From NCBI RefSeq assembly GCF_954871325.1, contig NC_088776.1:13640052-13704051 (forward strand): a stretch of 64,000 nucleotides of DNA, read 5' to 3'. The notes beneath the pieces were generated by a model that searched no databases, was not told the origin of the DNA, and worked only from the letters and a program-made list of their open reading frames with translations. Positions 12,701 to 27,700 of this stretch are shown here, piece after piece. Position numbers and translations under genes: made by a program. The first letter of the stretch is position 1; each line of letters begins with the position of its first letter. Origin of the DNA: Gordionus sp. m RMFG-2023 (Eukaryota > Nematomorpha > Gordioida > Chordodea > Parachordodidae).

Positions 12701-15700
12701 TATTTGTATCAAATTTCATGAGATATCAAAATGCAAAGAATCGTATTTTATATGCCCTAAATGTTTATAAAAATTATCAAAATTATATTTTTTATTTTTA
12801 TATAAAACATTTTTAGTCACGTCGTGCCGACATAGTTTTTTTTTCAAATACATGGTGTTTTCACGTCCACTAATATTAAAAAATGACACTATATGCTTGA
12901 AAAGGGGTTAAAATTCTATATAATGGGTAAATTTTATTGTATAATACTTAAAATACTAAATAGTATAATATTAAGATTATTCTATAAATATCAATCTTAA
13001 GAAACAAAAATGTCATTTCTGTCCACTATCAGTAAATTGAATGGTATAGGAAGCTCCAAAAGATGGTTTGACTAACCCCATTGTTGCGGCTTGTTAGGCA
13101 GAATAACATTTTTTAAAAGGTATATATCTGTAGTGGTATTTATGGATGTATAGATAAGAAAATCGGGGATAAGTGGCCATGTTGGCTGGTGATAGTTAAA
13201 AGATTTAAAGGCTGCTTTTAATCAAATAAATTTAATTATGTATGATTAGGTCAAACAATAACCTAAAATCTATATCAGAGTTAGTGGTGGCTCGATTTCA
13301 GCCAATTTTTAAAAACGTCAGGCTCAATATTTTAGACAGAAAATTATTGCATAAGCCTCGTCATTTATGCGAATGGATGCTTAAACCTTTGTTCTATCTA
13401 TGAGCTAAAATCTTCAGGCTTGCGTAATGTTTTTCTGGCTAAAATATTGAGTTCGTCGTATAAAAATCGGCTCAAATCGAATTTAACAATAATATCAGAT
13501 TGAAAGTATATTTTTGGCCATATACCTGTGTTGCCTCTTAGACTTATCGATATGAAATCTGAATTTATTTTTATTTGAACCAAATCTATACTCATCAGTT
13601 CATGACTATAAATTAATGATTTTTGTTATTAAATATATTAGAGATCTGGCCGGGCCGGGTCTATTTTAAAAAATAATCTTAGTTTGGACTGGCTTGGGTC
13701 TAATATTTTTTAAAAAAATTTCAGGCGAGCCGGATCGGGCTTAAATTTTTAAATATTATATCATTACATTTTGTCAAATAAGTTGATATATTTTAAAATA
13801 TTGCAAGAAACAAGACGCTAATACTTTTTTATTAAATTATATTTAAATAAATACAGGCTGGGTCGGGGGGGGGGGGGGTTGGGCAAATAATTTTTTATTT
13901 TTTATTTCGGGTCCAGCTTTTTGTAAATAAATAAAAATATTGTTTGGGATCTGCCGGGCAGAACACTTTTTTTAATAAATTTCAGGCCTTGCCGAGTTAT
14001 TATACTATTCATCATTAAATGGTCATTTATATAATCATTTATTTAAATTAAGATTTTTTTTTGTAAGGATAAATTTTATGTATTTTTTGCTTGTAAAAAA
14101 AATACAAATAAAAATATATTAGAGACTTGTTTCTTGCAAGAATTTTAAAATATATCAATTTATTTTATTAAATGTATAATGATATAATATTTAAATAAGC
14201 CCAACCGGGCCATTGGCCCAGCTCGGCCCGAATCAGGCCGGGTATGGGCTCGGTCTTGGATCTCTAGTATAGATTGGATAATTATATATTATTGGATAAA
14301 CTATCAGACAAAATAATCGAATAGATAAGAAGTTAGAGGGGGGACAGTTATCCTAGTAATTACTTATCTCAGGTTTCCCTCCTGATATAAAAAGATACGG
14401 AAGAGTTTTATAGATAAGGTTAAAAAAATTGTTTGCGTAGCCTCAGTCTCCCATTCTTCACAAATTTTTGAATGATATTTTATAAGTATGAAATTATTTT
14501 TTACCAGGTAAAATGATATAATAATATATATTTTATATATAAAGTCTCGTTTTCTACAATATTTTATAAATAATAAATGACATTTCATCAGCTAATAAAA
14601 AAGACGTTCAATATCATTTTTTTAAACTGTTATATTATATTTGTGATCATCAATTTAACGAAAATGCAAAAAATAAAATAAAAAATTTTTAAAACATTTA
14701 TAAACATAAAAAATTGCCGTCAAAAAAAATTTGCATTTTATTAGCCATATAGATACAGTGGAACCTCTAAAGGTGGCCATTTATTTATGGTGATCAGTTT
14801 CTTATTTTTAGTCTCTTTAAGTCTTTTCGCCCTCCTCGCTACAATTGATTTATATATTAATTATTTCACTATCTTGACCATGAAACTTTACGGACCATGA
14901 GTGATCAATCCATCAAGGTTTACTATCATATTATTATTAATGTTATATTATTCGAATCATTTACAAGCATTTAAACAAAAATTTAAATAAATTATATTAT
15001 TTATAGTAAATGGTATAATTAAGAAGGCATCAGAAAACAAAATTTAAATAAAATATATATTTCTATTTTATGAGCTCAGTGACTTTTTTAGGATAATTAA
15101 TAATAAAAAATAAATATATTAGTCTATAACTAAAATTTATTTTGATGATCATTTTCGTAATTATTTACCTATATATATATTTCTATTTTGAACTTTTATG
15201 TTTATATTATTTAATTTTTTTTATATTTGTTTATAAAAAAAATGAAATTGGAATTTTTTTTAGGATAGATCCTTTCATAACAGTAGCGTCATTGGAAAGA
15301 GTTAAGACAGCATACCTAAATTTAAAGAGTCTAATATGCCTTTGAGAACCCTTAGATCAAAACAAATTATAAGCTTTAGCAGCCTTAAATGATAGAAGCC
15401 AATAATGTCATTATTTTGTTCTTTCATATGTAATATTTAAATAAAAAGGAATTTATATATAGATGATTTGTTATCTCTCTTTCATCCAATGCTTAAATGG
15501 CCACCGCGATTTAGAAATGAAAACCAACAAATGAGAATTTCTTTAAAGTCACTGACAGATGGGGATAAAATTATGGTTATTTTCCTTCTCTGTTCAGATA
15601 GGAGCCTAGTTTTAAATTATAATGTGCTTTACGAGATCAATCAGATATATAATATTTTAATTGTTGAGATTTTATTTTTAAGTTTATATATATTTATTTT

Positions 15701-18700
15701 ATAAACTAATTGAAAATATTATTATATTTTTAGAGCTTTAACTTTTAGCGGCCCAAGGCGAAATAAATTCGGCGGCCCTTCAAGACCCCTCAATAAAAAA
15801 ATCTATTTCAAATAAGGTTATCAAACTGATTCACAGATTTTTTAGAGATTCGGTTCAAATTTAGACAATAAATTTTTTAGGTTCAGATTAGATTTAGTAG
15901 ATACAGCGAATAGTAACGGTTGATACTGGGTTGACCCTTCTGGTCAGGTCCAGTTTTAATTCCTGCATTTTGGATCAATAAAATAATCTGTCCTATGTAT
16001 TTTTCTTAGATAAAATTAAAGTATTCAGAAAAATAATTTAAAATTATATTTTATAATGATGCATTCCTGGTTTAATGTACTCTGGCTTAGCATGCCCTAT
16101 TAGCACTAGCTATACTAATAATGATTAAGACCTTATCTAGACACCATATACGTTTGCAAATCTTTCACAAATTATATCAAATTTGGATAAAAATTAAATT
16201 GCAGAATATTAACAATGTTTAAATTATAATATTAAAATCTTGTCTTACAATAATTTTCGAAAATTTTACATCAAAAGTTATATTAAATTTTTAAGTTAAG
16301 TATATTATAAAATATTTTTCATACACAGATGCACACTAATAAAAACCTCACCAATGGCAAAATTTTAATATTCTAGTTTCTTAAATTAAAAATTGGGATC
16401 AAATGGTCTGACATGTCCCATCAATTCAACAGCCCCGATCTCTTTACTACTAAAACCACTCTTATAAAAAATAAAAACATATTCAGAAGCGAAAACCTTT
16501 GGCTCCAAACTCTTTTATTAATAAACTAAACTTATTATTATTAATAAGTCTATCCTAGATCTAAAGTCTTACGCTGGTCAATTTCAATCCGAATTCGGAG
16601 CGGTCGGATTTGGACCTTAATTTAAAATTTAATTACGGACCGGACTTGGACCTCACCAAAATTTCAAAAAATTTTGTTTCTTTTTTAAATTCTTTTTTTT
16701 TCAAGAATATATTACAATTTTCTTTTAATTTTTCTCCAGCGCTTAACTTGTTTCCGCTTTCGGTGAAATATCATATTTTTTGAAAAGTCTTAGAGAAAAT
16801 TAGGATTGGCTAGGTTGGTCAAATTTTTTTTTGATCGTGTCAGATCTAAAAGATATATACTTTGCAGAGCTTTACCTTATTTTAACTGTCTTAATTTAAT
16901 ATAAACTTCATTATTAGTATATATAATTATAAAAGAAATTAATAGAGAAAAAATTCTATTAAAGAGACTGCGTTTTTGAGTTGTTACCTGTTATTGGAAG
17001 GATATTGTAAATAGGGATTTCTACCCCCTTCCCTAAGCCAATGGTAATACCAAATCATACCCCCTATCCAAATCAAAATTACCCCCCCCCCCCCAATTTT
17101 TTTAGGCTATAAGCTATACTAAATTTTATTCGAGTTCACCAAAATTAGATAATTTAACAGCACTACAGTGACGCCGCCATCTCCTATCATTTGCTTGCGC
17201 TAAATAAATCAACTTTTTTTGGCGTGCAAATTAAATGTAAGTATTCTAAGCCAGCTCTTTTTTTAGGAAAACTAAAGATCTGTCACATTTAAATTCTTAT
17301 ATATAAATTTGTAATTAATATTTACGGTTTAAAAAAAAATCTCAATTCATATTGAAATTGAATTTTTGAAATTAAATTATCAAAAAAATATAAATAAAAA
17401 AGTATTTGTAAAAAATAAATTTCAAAAATAAAATACCTAACAGATGTTAATTGGTTCTGTTGAAAACATTTATGTATTTTTTTTGTATTTTTTTTTCTCT
17501 ATATCCAATCATTGTTTCGTTCTTATAAAATATCAGACAATTTTATTTTTATAACAAAATTAAAAAATTATTATTCTTGAATAAGCTTTAAAATATATTT
17601 AATTATCTACCTAATTAAAATATTTTTCAGTTTAATCTACTAGATTAATCTACAGAGTTCGAGCCTTACAACAAGCGTATGAGGGGTAGGATAAAAATTT
17701 TAAGGGTGCCCAGGGCAGTCATTATCTTAGTTATTATATGGAATGCACAGAGGCTAGAATGATACCATATGAAACTTGTTATAAGTCTAAATACGGATCC
17801 TTTATTATATTTTTAAGGATAGGATAAAATAGAAATAGTATATAAAATAAAATTAAAAAAGAAAATTAATTTAAAAGTTTTAGAGGTTATATCCTAATAA
17901 TGTTTTTATACATTGTGTTGAAACGAAATATTAATAAACAGCTTTCATAAGCCAACAAATAATGAATCTAATCATTATATCCCATTAATCTTCGGATACT
18001 TTATACAATTTTTTAAAATATCATGAACTAAACTAATAAATTTTGTGGTTTATTTTGTATTGCTTGTGTATATATATAATACAATATACTATATAAAATA
18101 CAACTTATCTAATATGACACCAGCTAAAAAGACCAAATATTTTCGCTTAAATTATAAAAAAATATAAATAATTATATAATTCTTATTTGAATCGATAAAA
18201 ATTTACTCATATTAAAAAGGTCTAATATTAAAGATCTGTTGTGTATGGAGCTCTGCGAATCGGGCTGAAGCCCAGCCCAAACTTGAAAATTATAAAAAAT
18301 AACTTATAAAATTATACTTTATTTTCTTTTGTTTTGTTTTGTTTTGTTTTCTCAAATAAAATGATAATTAAAATTTTTCTGTGATAAGGATAAAGTAGTT
18401 AATGATTTTTACTTCATTATTTTCATTAAAAAGCGTGTAATTTATATTTTTTAAATTAAAAATTTTGGGCTAGGCTCGGGGCTGACCGGTTATGTTTAGT
18501 TTTAATCACAGCACAGATTTTCAATATCTATTTAACCGGAATTTTTAAAATTTCATTATTTTGTGGCTGTAATTTAAAATTTAAAAATATTATAATGCTT
18601 TTGCAACTGATTAAGATACAATTTAAATTATCTAATTTTTTTTAAATTGACTCAACTCTGGTTAGGAAAATAATATTTAGGCCCAGCCTCATTTTTACAT

Positions 18701-21700
18701 GTTTACGCTCAGCTCCGACCGGGATTGAGAGTCTCTTTAGGGAAAAATGGTAATCATTAATCAAAATTTAGTATTTCTTTTTGTTTTATAAGTTTTTAAA
18801 ATCCAATAACATCTCATTCGTTATTTATAGATAACCGCAGCTTAAAAGTCTCGCCTTTTGGGTGCTATGAAAAATCACTTTCCGACGAAAAATCAGACCC
18901 AATAAAAATATTGACATACAACAAAAATGATATTTCCCCCGAATTTAGGGATAAATCTAAAACAAGCATAAAACCCGAAAATTATAGCGATCTTGGTAAC
19001 ATTACGAGTAATGTACGGACGATTGAAAAAGATTGTAGTCGAGTTAAATGCCGATGCGAAGATTGTCTTGGAAATTATAGGAAAAGCTGCGACCAAAATA
19101 ATGAAATATCATCGCATGATCTCAAGGAATACGAGATTCCGAGCAATAATTACGAAAGTATCGCAGATAAAGGGAGAGACGTTAAATCGCCCTTGTTGTC
19201 TCCGGCCTTCAAAGTTACTCAAGAACTTCTAGATTCTACTTCTCCGCTTATGAAGGCAGTAAAATGCAAACTGGAATCGGAGGATTTATGGAAAAAATTT
19301 CACACTCTGGGCACGGAAATGATAATCACCAAAACGGGAAGGTATATAGCCAAATAATAATATAAAATTATAATGATTTGCATTGTATTGTAAACTGGTT
19401 GGATAATGTGAACCGATTCTTGCATAAATAATTTAATATTTCCACTAAAAAACTATGGAATTAATGACATACGTATAATAAGCTAATTAAATCGGCGAAA
19501 CCATTTAATATTTAACTATAATATTGGTCAAGTAGAGAAATATACATTAAATTACAAGATATCAGAGGCATGCAAATGTATACATATTTTCAAGCCAGAC
19601 ATTAATTTTTTAAAAATAAATTCCGCTATATATCCCATTAAGATTTTTTTATCGATCCATACAACTGGGGTTATTTGGTTATTCTAAAAAAATGGTTCTA
19701 TTTTAAATAGTTTCGAAAGAAATCGTAGTAATGAGAAGCGAATGAATGTGTAAATAATCCATCATGTGATTTTTTAAACTGGTTAGTAATTTGGATTTAT
19801 TACACTTTCAATTTTTTTATAAGTTTGTATACGTATACCAATTAGTTATCTGCATCGGACCTAATTTTTCAAGCCCGGCCTAGCCCGAATTTTTATTAAA
19901 AAAATTTGTCCTGCCCAGCCTGATCCCGAACGATTTTTTTTATTTGTCTATTATTTGTCAATCCGGCCCTAGCCCGAATTTATTTAAATATAGAAAAAAT
20001 ATAATATTTTTTTATTGTAAAAAAAATATTATACAAATAAAAAATATTTAGCGCCTTTTTCCTCCAAGAATTTTATATCAATTTATTTGACAAAATGTAA
20101 TGATATCCTATTTAAAAATTTGAGGCCAGAAATTTTTTAAAATATTAAGCCCGACCCAGCCCGAACCAAAATTATTTTTCAAAAATAGATCCGGTACGGG
20201 TCAGCCTGTGATTTGCAGATCTCTATACCAATAATTCTAAATGTCAATGGCTAGTTAAAACGAGAATAAACAGAATAAATTTTATAATATGGATGAAAAA
20301 AATCTACACAGTAAATGCGAACCCCCCCCCCAACGCTATTTCGAGAATACTTATGAATCTTAAGATAAGCTAATTATATGTTTAATCAATCCTAATTTCT
20401 TTTAAAAATTAAATATAGAAAATAATGAAACAGTAACTTTTGAACATATGGTGGCTAGAAAGAAATGATAGATAGTTTATATGAAATAACCATGGCCCTC
20501 TAACACAGGGAGCGTGTACGATGCAATTTGCATCATTAAAATTTTATGGAGGTAAATTAGGAAGGTATCCCCTTAGTCAACAAACATACATGTAGAGCCC
20601 TGCATTGAAACTTACGACACTAATCCGTGAAAAAAAATTTCCCCCCTAAAGATCCAACTACAATTAATACCCGAAATTTTATTTTAGAAATAGATCCGAG
20701 AAAGTGCGATATTTGAAAGAAAGCGGAAAAAATCGATAAAGGTGAAGGATAAATAAATATGTTATTTTTGAAAATAATATATTAAAACAATCTAACCATC
20801 TATAAAACAAAAAAAAAAGAAGATTTTGTCAAGGTCCGATTCCCATCCAATCCAAAGTAATTTCTTTAAATCCAGGGTCCATATTCGATTCGTCAGGGTC
20901 CATATTCGATTCGTTAGGACTAGTGTTGTTAAACCGCCCGACTTGATTTATAAAAATGATTATTCAAAAGTTCAGCTAAAAATATGTTACGCAAACCTGG
21001 AGATTTCGCTCATAGATGGTAGAAAATTTGGCCATCTATTAAAGAAATCTCAAGGCTTACATAATATTATTTTGGCAAAAATCCTTATTTGGCCATTTTT
21101 TTTAAATCGACCCAAATTGGGCTGCTTAACAGCAGGTAGGACTGACTTGGATTGAATTCTGTCATCAATATTATAACAAATTATTTTATCTGCCATAGAA
21201 AATAGCTATGAATATATAATAAAAAAAACTTTAGTTATAGTTAAAGTCCGTGATCATTGTGGCGTGTTCATTAAATTCATTTTTATTTTTTAACATCATA
21301 AAATTAATAATTACTAAGATAAGCATAATTTAAAATGATCTGATAAAAAAACATATAGTTATGAAGCTTTCGAAATATTTATTCCGGAAGCTTCTGATCT
21401 CTCTCGATCTTTAATCTATGATAAAAAAAATATGAATATAATATTATAATATAGAAGGTTTTTTTAAAAGATAGTTTAACTTCTTAATATAATTTTCCTT
21501 TATATATAAATGTAAGCGTATCATATTGCATAAAAAAAATTACACAATTATTGTGCTCTGAAAAACGCTTGAATCAGGAACTTTGATCAGAGTTGCAATT
21601 TAATTCATTTAGCATTTGCCTCAAAAATATCTCAAGATAAATGCGAAGATCAAGTTTAGCGAAGATCAAAATCCTAGTAATTTAAGAAGAATGGGTGTTA

Positions 21701-24700
21701 AAAAATTATAAAAAATACTAGGAAAAGGTATGTAGTAAACTTTTACACTTATGCTTGCTTACACTCTTAAAAAAACCATTATAATTTTTTTTGTTTATGA
21801 TAGCGTCTTTAATTTTTTTTTATGTGGGGCATATGTGTGTCAGAAAATTATTCATAAACATATAAAAGACAAATAGATTCATTTCTCTCTCTCTCATCTA
21901 AAACTATTTTCCTAACTTACTCTTTTCCTTGAACAATGGAAAACCGTGTGAGAAAAAAGAGAGTAAGGTAAAAGAGAATCTGTTTATATGACAATTCAGC
22001 GAAGCCTTTTTTTTATGGAAGATGCGAAGATTTCTTCGAAGATAATTTTGTAGAAAAGATAAACACACGAAAGATCACAAAGGGTATGAATTTGCGCAAA
22101 TGTATATATAATCGAAAATGAATTTCCGTGAATATGCGTAACCTTTAAATACATATTTTCGAGTATGTATATTAAATTTCGCTAGTCGTTAAGGAATTAT
22201 TATTATTTTTTTGTTAATTAATTTTTTGAAAAATTAAATGTTTGATATAATGTAGTTAATGTATATTACAGATTTTTTTTGAAAATTTAGCTGGGAATGT
22301 CTTGCTCACTTTATTTAGAATTTATTTTTAATAATTGGTCTATTTAAGTTAAGATGTCGATCTAAAAAAAAATCCACTAGACCTGTAGTGTTTTTAATAC
22401 AATCGAAATCGTTTAATTGTGCATCGGTTAAAAAAAAATAGGATTTTTAATGCTAAATACATTTGGTATAGTGAATGAAATCAGTAAATATGCATTATCA
22501 ATTATTTCAGGTCAAAATGAAAATATTTTTGTATCCATTATATTGGGTTTGTATATTAAATATTAACTAAAAATGATTTTGAAATTTAAATAATTCACAC
22601 ATTAACATAATTTTTCATTTATATCTGAATATTTTTATAAATTTGTAATATTATATATCAATAAAGCATTGTGCATCAAAATATAGGAATTAAATTTATC
22701 TTATCTTAGTACACTTAATATTAATAAACCAGATTAGACTTTTCCAAGCGATGCTAATGCAAGCCTCGGGTTTGTGGCTTGTTTTACTAAAATCTATTAG
22801 GATAAATAGTCAGTATATAATTAAATAGGTAAAGGATCGAGGTATATCTCATGGTATTTTCTAAATTCAGATACAACGGTTATTATTGGGTTCTTGCTGA
22901 CTTTATCCATAATTACCCTAACTACCCCCGGTCTCCTCTTATCATATGGAATTTATTGTAAGAATTCGATATTACAGATAGTAAAATATTCTATTCGAAA
23001 AATTTTGGACAAACATATTGGCGGACATTCTTAACATTTTCTTAGGGTAAAATACTTTTTGCGGTAATGCATTCTTTCGTTACAATTAAGTGAATTCTCA
23101 AATCACATGGATTAAGATAGTGCTGTAAAGTAACGTAGTTGTTTTTTTAAAAAAAGGGAAGGCCGTTTGTTACCTTTTTAAAAAATAAGAAGGGACATGT
23201 TGCCTTTTTTCAAGGTAACTAAAAAAAAGTAAGGCGTTTATTTTTTTGAAGTAACGTTTACTGCACAAGATTAAAGACAACATCTAGAAGGCTATATAAA
23301 TTTTTGTCATTTATTTAAAAAAAACTTTGAAAAATGAAGAAGAATTTTTTTTTGTATAAAAGTCACAAAACAAAAAAAAATACCGCAAAATATTATATTA
23401 TAAATAATAAGTATATATTTTATTATATTTAGCCGTAATTTCGTTTCTTTATGAGAAATAAAATTTTAAAACTATTTTATTACATATTATTATACATTTT
23501 TTTGAGGTGTGAAAATTTACTTTTAAAAGACTTTTTTCAAAAAATAAAAATTTTTGTTATTTTTTTTTAGACTCCTAATAATTTTTTTTATTATTATTTA
23601 AAATATCAACCTCAAATTATGGCCATATCCTTATCTTGAACCATTTTAGATAGATCCATTTCCTACAAAATTCCTATTTCAAGTGTTTATCGAAATGTTC
23701 TATTCATTGCCTACCTCTAAATTCTGACCAAAATATAATAACGAATGGTCACCTTTTTGGAGGTTCGAATTTAAGTTTATAAATATAAACATTTTTAATA
23801 ACATAATATAATATAATAATATAAAAATGTAATTTTTTTATTATATATTTATAAATTTTATTATGCGTAATTTTTTTTTTTTTAAATAAAGATATTTTTA
23901 TAAAGCTTAAAATGCCGACAAAAATTTACCAAAATAAAAAAAATTAACTTGAAAGTTTTATAGTGTCTAATAATATTTTTTACGAGAATAGAAAGGTATA
24001 TTGAAATTACAATTTTTTTAAATTATTTCATAAATCTATTGGGCGTTTTTTTAAAAAAAATCATTTTCTTAAAAAGTAACATAGTAATAGTATAAATAGT
24101 TAAAATTTTTATATACGGTGAAACTTCCATAAGGTTACATACCATTCAAGAATAGAATACTTTTTGTTCAACATAGAAAGGGGTATGTGTATATAGGAAA
24201 TTGTGATAGGATTATGGGAGGGGAGAGACTGATTTAAAAATATAGTTAGGTATTGGCTAAATTTCGTTAATTCTACTCAATCTACAGGCGCGTGCCGGTG
24301 AAAATCCGTTAACAATTTCGCGTTTTAATTTATATTAGTTTGCCATATTTAAAAACACTGAGGTCAAATTGATAGTTTTTGGCAAAAACTAGGTATATCC
24401 GATTTTTTAGAAGCCTGAAAACTAAACGGGTAAAAACATACTAATTCCCCAACTATACCTAAAAGTGGTTAAATAAAGTTATTTTTTTAGTCCTTCCAAT
24501 ATTATAATATATTTTATTTAAAACTAAATAATATAAAATTTATAGGCGGGTAGGAGAAATCTGTATTAGTGTTGTTAAAAAGATGTGATTCGAGACTCCG
24601 ACCCAAAATTCGGGTCGTGTTTATAGACCTTGATCCGAGTCGAAGCCGAAACAAATGACCACGATCTAAAATCTGTGTCGATTTTTTTGACCTCGAATCA

Positions 24701-27700
24701 AAGTTTGAGGGCTTTTAAGCTTCTGGAGTCACAATATGCCTGCAGTTATAATAAAGGGGTATGCAGGAGGATTATATATAAAAAAATTGCTAACATATCG
24801 GGAAACCGAAATTTTAGGTCAGATCTGGTTTTGAAAGCCCGACCCAGATTTTTTATTTATGATTATTTAGCTGCCGGGTCCAGGATTTTTAAAATTTTAT
24901 TATTTTGATTGCTGCATTTTGTAAAATTTTCCTATGGAAAATCGAAAAATATGCGCAGGACTGAGAATTTGTGGGCCTGGCCTCACCAAATATTTGGACT
25001 CCCCAGCGAAATAATGCGGATTTTGAGTTTTTTGCTATTTCCATATTGAAATAATTTTTTTTGGAGCATTAAAAATTTATTAGAACTAATCATCATATAA
25101 AATTTATTAGAACTAATCATCATATAAAATTTATTAGAACTAATCATCCTATAAAATTTATTAGAACTAATTATATTTGAAAATATGATAATTTCGAACA
25201 CAAATAATAAAATAATGGAAAATACAAAATATTAAGCGAATATAATATGGTTAGAAAATATTATAGCCCGATATGTAAATCAAAATAAAATATAAAATTA
25301 AACATTTTATAATTTGAAAGTTAGTCAAAATATTGTTCATAAATGAAAAGTTAATCTTCTTTACGATTGCGCCAATTTTTTAATATTTATTTTGTGTTGG
25401 GGATTAGACCTCAATGAGTAAAGATAGTCTATTCAATCAATTTTAAGATGTCATGCTTTTTATATAGGTTTTTACCGTAATGAAGAAAAGGTTCTATCAT
25501 TTGTGCTTGTACTTATTGGTATCATTGCCAAAATATACAGCAAATGCTTTCACTGTATTTCTTGGAGGGTTATCTACAAAAATGTATCTTTCATATTATT
25601 TAAATTCTGAAATTAATTGGTTTTCAGATACATTTATATCCTTTCAAAAATATTTGATACGCTGGCTACGCGCCTGACATTATGCATAGATAAAGAAAAG
25701 AATTATGGTATCTAATTGGTCAGTTTTTTTGCCGTGATGGTCAATCTATCGATGAGTTATATTAATCCCATATTTAATAAGACCAGCCATAACGCAACAA
25801 TTTAGCTTATAGTTATTTTGATTATTTTTATAAATTAATATATCGTAATATTTAACTATACCAATAATTAACAATTAAGGCATTTAGTTTATACATTTAA
25901 ATGAAATCATTTAATTTTTGTTACAAAAAAATAATACTGAAATTTTTTTTGCACCATAAAAAAGTTTTAATCATTAAGCTTATAATTTCCTCATTCATTA
26001 AATAGCTTGGCTCTCTTATAATAAAATTAAAAGTTTTATTTTTAGCTTTTTATATATTATGAAATGATATTATATGATTTGAAAAATTTTTGAAATCAAA
26101 ACTTAATTTCATATATCTTTTGTTTTAGAAGAAAAAATAGAATATTAATTCCCCGAAAAAGTTTTATAACTTCTTATTATTATACATTTTAAAAATTTCC
26201 TTTTTTTAAAAGATTTAATTTAATTTTATTTATTTTTAAAGTAAGAAATTATCTTTATGGTTAAATTCAATTTTTTTTATGTCTTAGATTTTCTTTTAAC
26301 GAGTATATATTATGTGATTATCTCGTCTTTAAGGAAAAACCGTTATAGAGAATACAATTTATAAGTATAGAGGAAAAAACCTTTATAGAGAATGATTCTA
26401 TAGAGATTTATTCTGTACAAAATTTATTTTATAGAAAAACTTTTATAAGGAAAACAATTTATGGTGACTATCGCTTTATATAAAAACTATAGAAAATTTA
26501 TTTTATAGAGAAAACAATTATATAGAATACCATTCATAGAAAATTATTTTACGGAGATTGTAGTTTATATGGTATCATTTTGCAGTTAATTATTTTATAG
26601 AGAATGATTTATAAATAAAATATTTCCCCATTTTATCGAGAATCCTTTTTATATAGAGTTATTGAAAATGTTTTTTAGAATATGCACTCTTACATATTGG
26701 TGTATCCATGATTCTATTTTTGAATCGGTTTGAAAGCCCTTTTACTAAATAAGCCAGAGGAAATCAAATATGTTGAACTGCTCATTTTTAAAAACTGCTA
26801 ACCCAATATTTTAGCCATTGAATATTACACTAACTTCAAGATTTTGTTAATAGATGCCCAAACCTTCTATCTATGATAAAAGTCTTTTGTTAGCAGTTTT
26901 TAAAAATGGAGCCGTTTAATAACACTAAAATTAAATATAATATTAAGAAAAGTTGAGTATAAGATAGCGGGTATCTTTGTATCTTTAAAACTAAAATTTT
27001 CCGTTTGAAAATTGTTTTTTGAACACCGTTGGGTAAAATATTTTACCACTAAGTTACTCAAATCTAGAGAAACTACTGTATAAGAAGCTCTCTACTTTTT
27101 AAATATTACATTTTTATGTAAATTTGTAGACAAATATCAAAAAAACTAAGAAAATAAAATATTTAAGTAAAATCTAAAAGCGAAACTAGATAAAAACAAT
27201 CTAAATTTCATAAGTAATTATTATTGCCCTAGACAATCTTCGGAGGTTGGAAAATACAACAGTAATAAATTAAATCATATTAAATATTTGATTATTATTT
27301 ATTATATTTTATAATTTTAATACTTTTCATTATTTATTCTCTTATCTAAATTTCCCAAAGGATGAAAAAATAAAGTAAGAGTTACAATTTCCGTTACTTA
27401 AAAAAATATAACTGAAATTCTTTGTTTCATATTTAAAATTGCAACAAAATCAGGAAAATGCAATTTTGAAAAAAATGCCTTTATTCTTGTTGATTGCCAT
27501 TCTATAGATTATTGTTGCAAAATTTTAAGACGATATTCTTAAAAAAATTTATTATTTTTTTTTTTCCTAAAAAAGATATTATAATATTACAATAATAAAA
27601 TTGTGCTTATTTAAATTTTCCTAATATAAAATATAAATGGGTATAGAATTATTTCAATGCAAAAATTCCTTCAAATTGGGTTGTTTTACCCTTCTTTATA

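Larger units (their letters stand above)
773..18830 (+). other. Intron 1 of Tbx20 gene 1 (about 18 kb)
   Basis: GTAAAA...TATAG intron. It holds a degraded hAT transposon (2065-4545), a second deleted hAT (11375-11939), several family A and B MITEs and a (TTTTG)n run. The remaining stretches (about 4.6-5.5 kb, 6.7-9.4 kb, 14.3-18.2 kb) are AT-rich sequence in which I see no credible exon; short open frames there lack coding character. Confidence 0.75.

Noticed and set aside
14755-14800. cagtggaacctctaaagg as a pogo/mariner terminus
   Set aside because: Resembles such ends, but no matching inverted end or transposase was found nearby.
15142-15704. Open frames on the + strand
   Set aside because: Ile/Tyr/Phe-rich translation of AT-rich DNA, no motif, no splice context.
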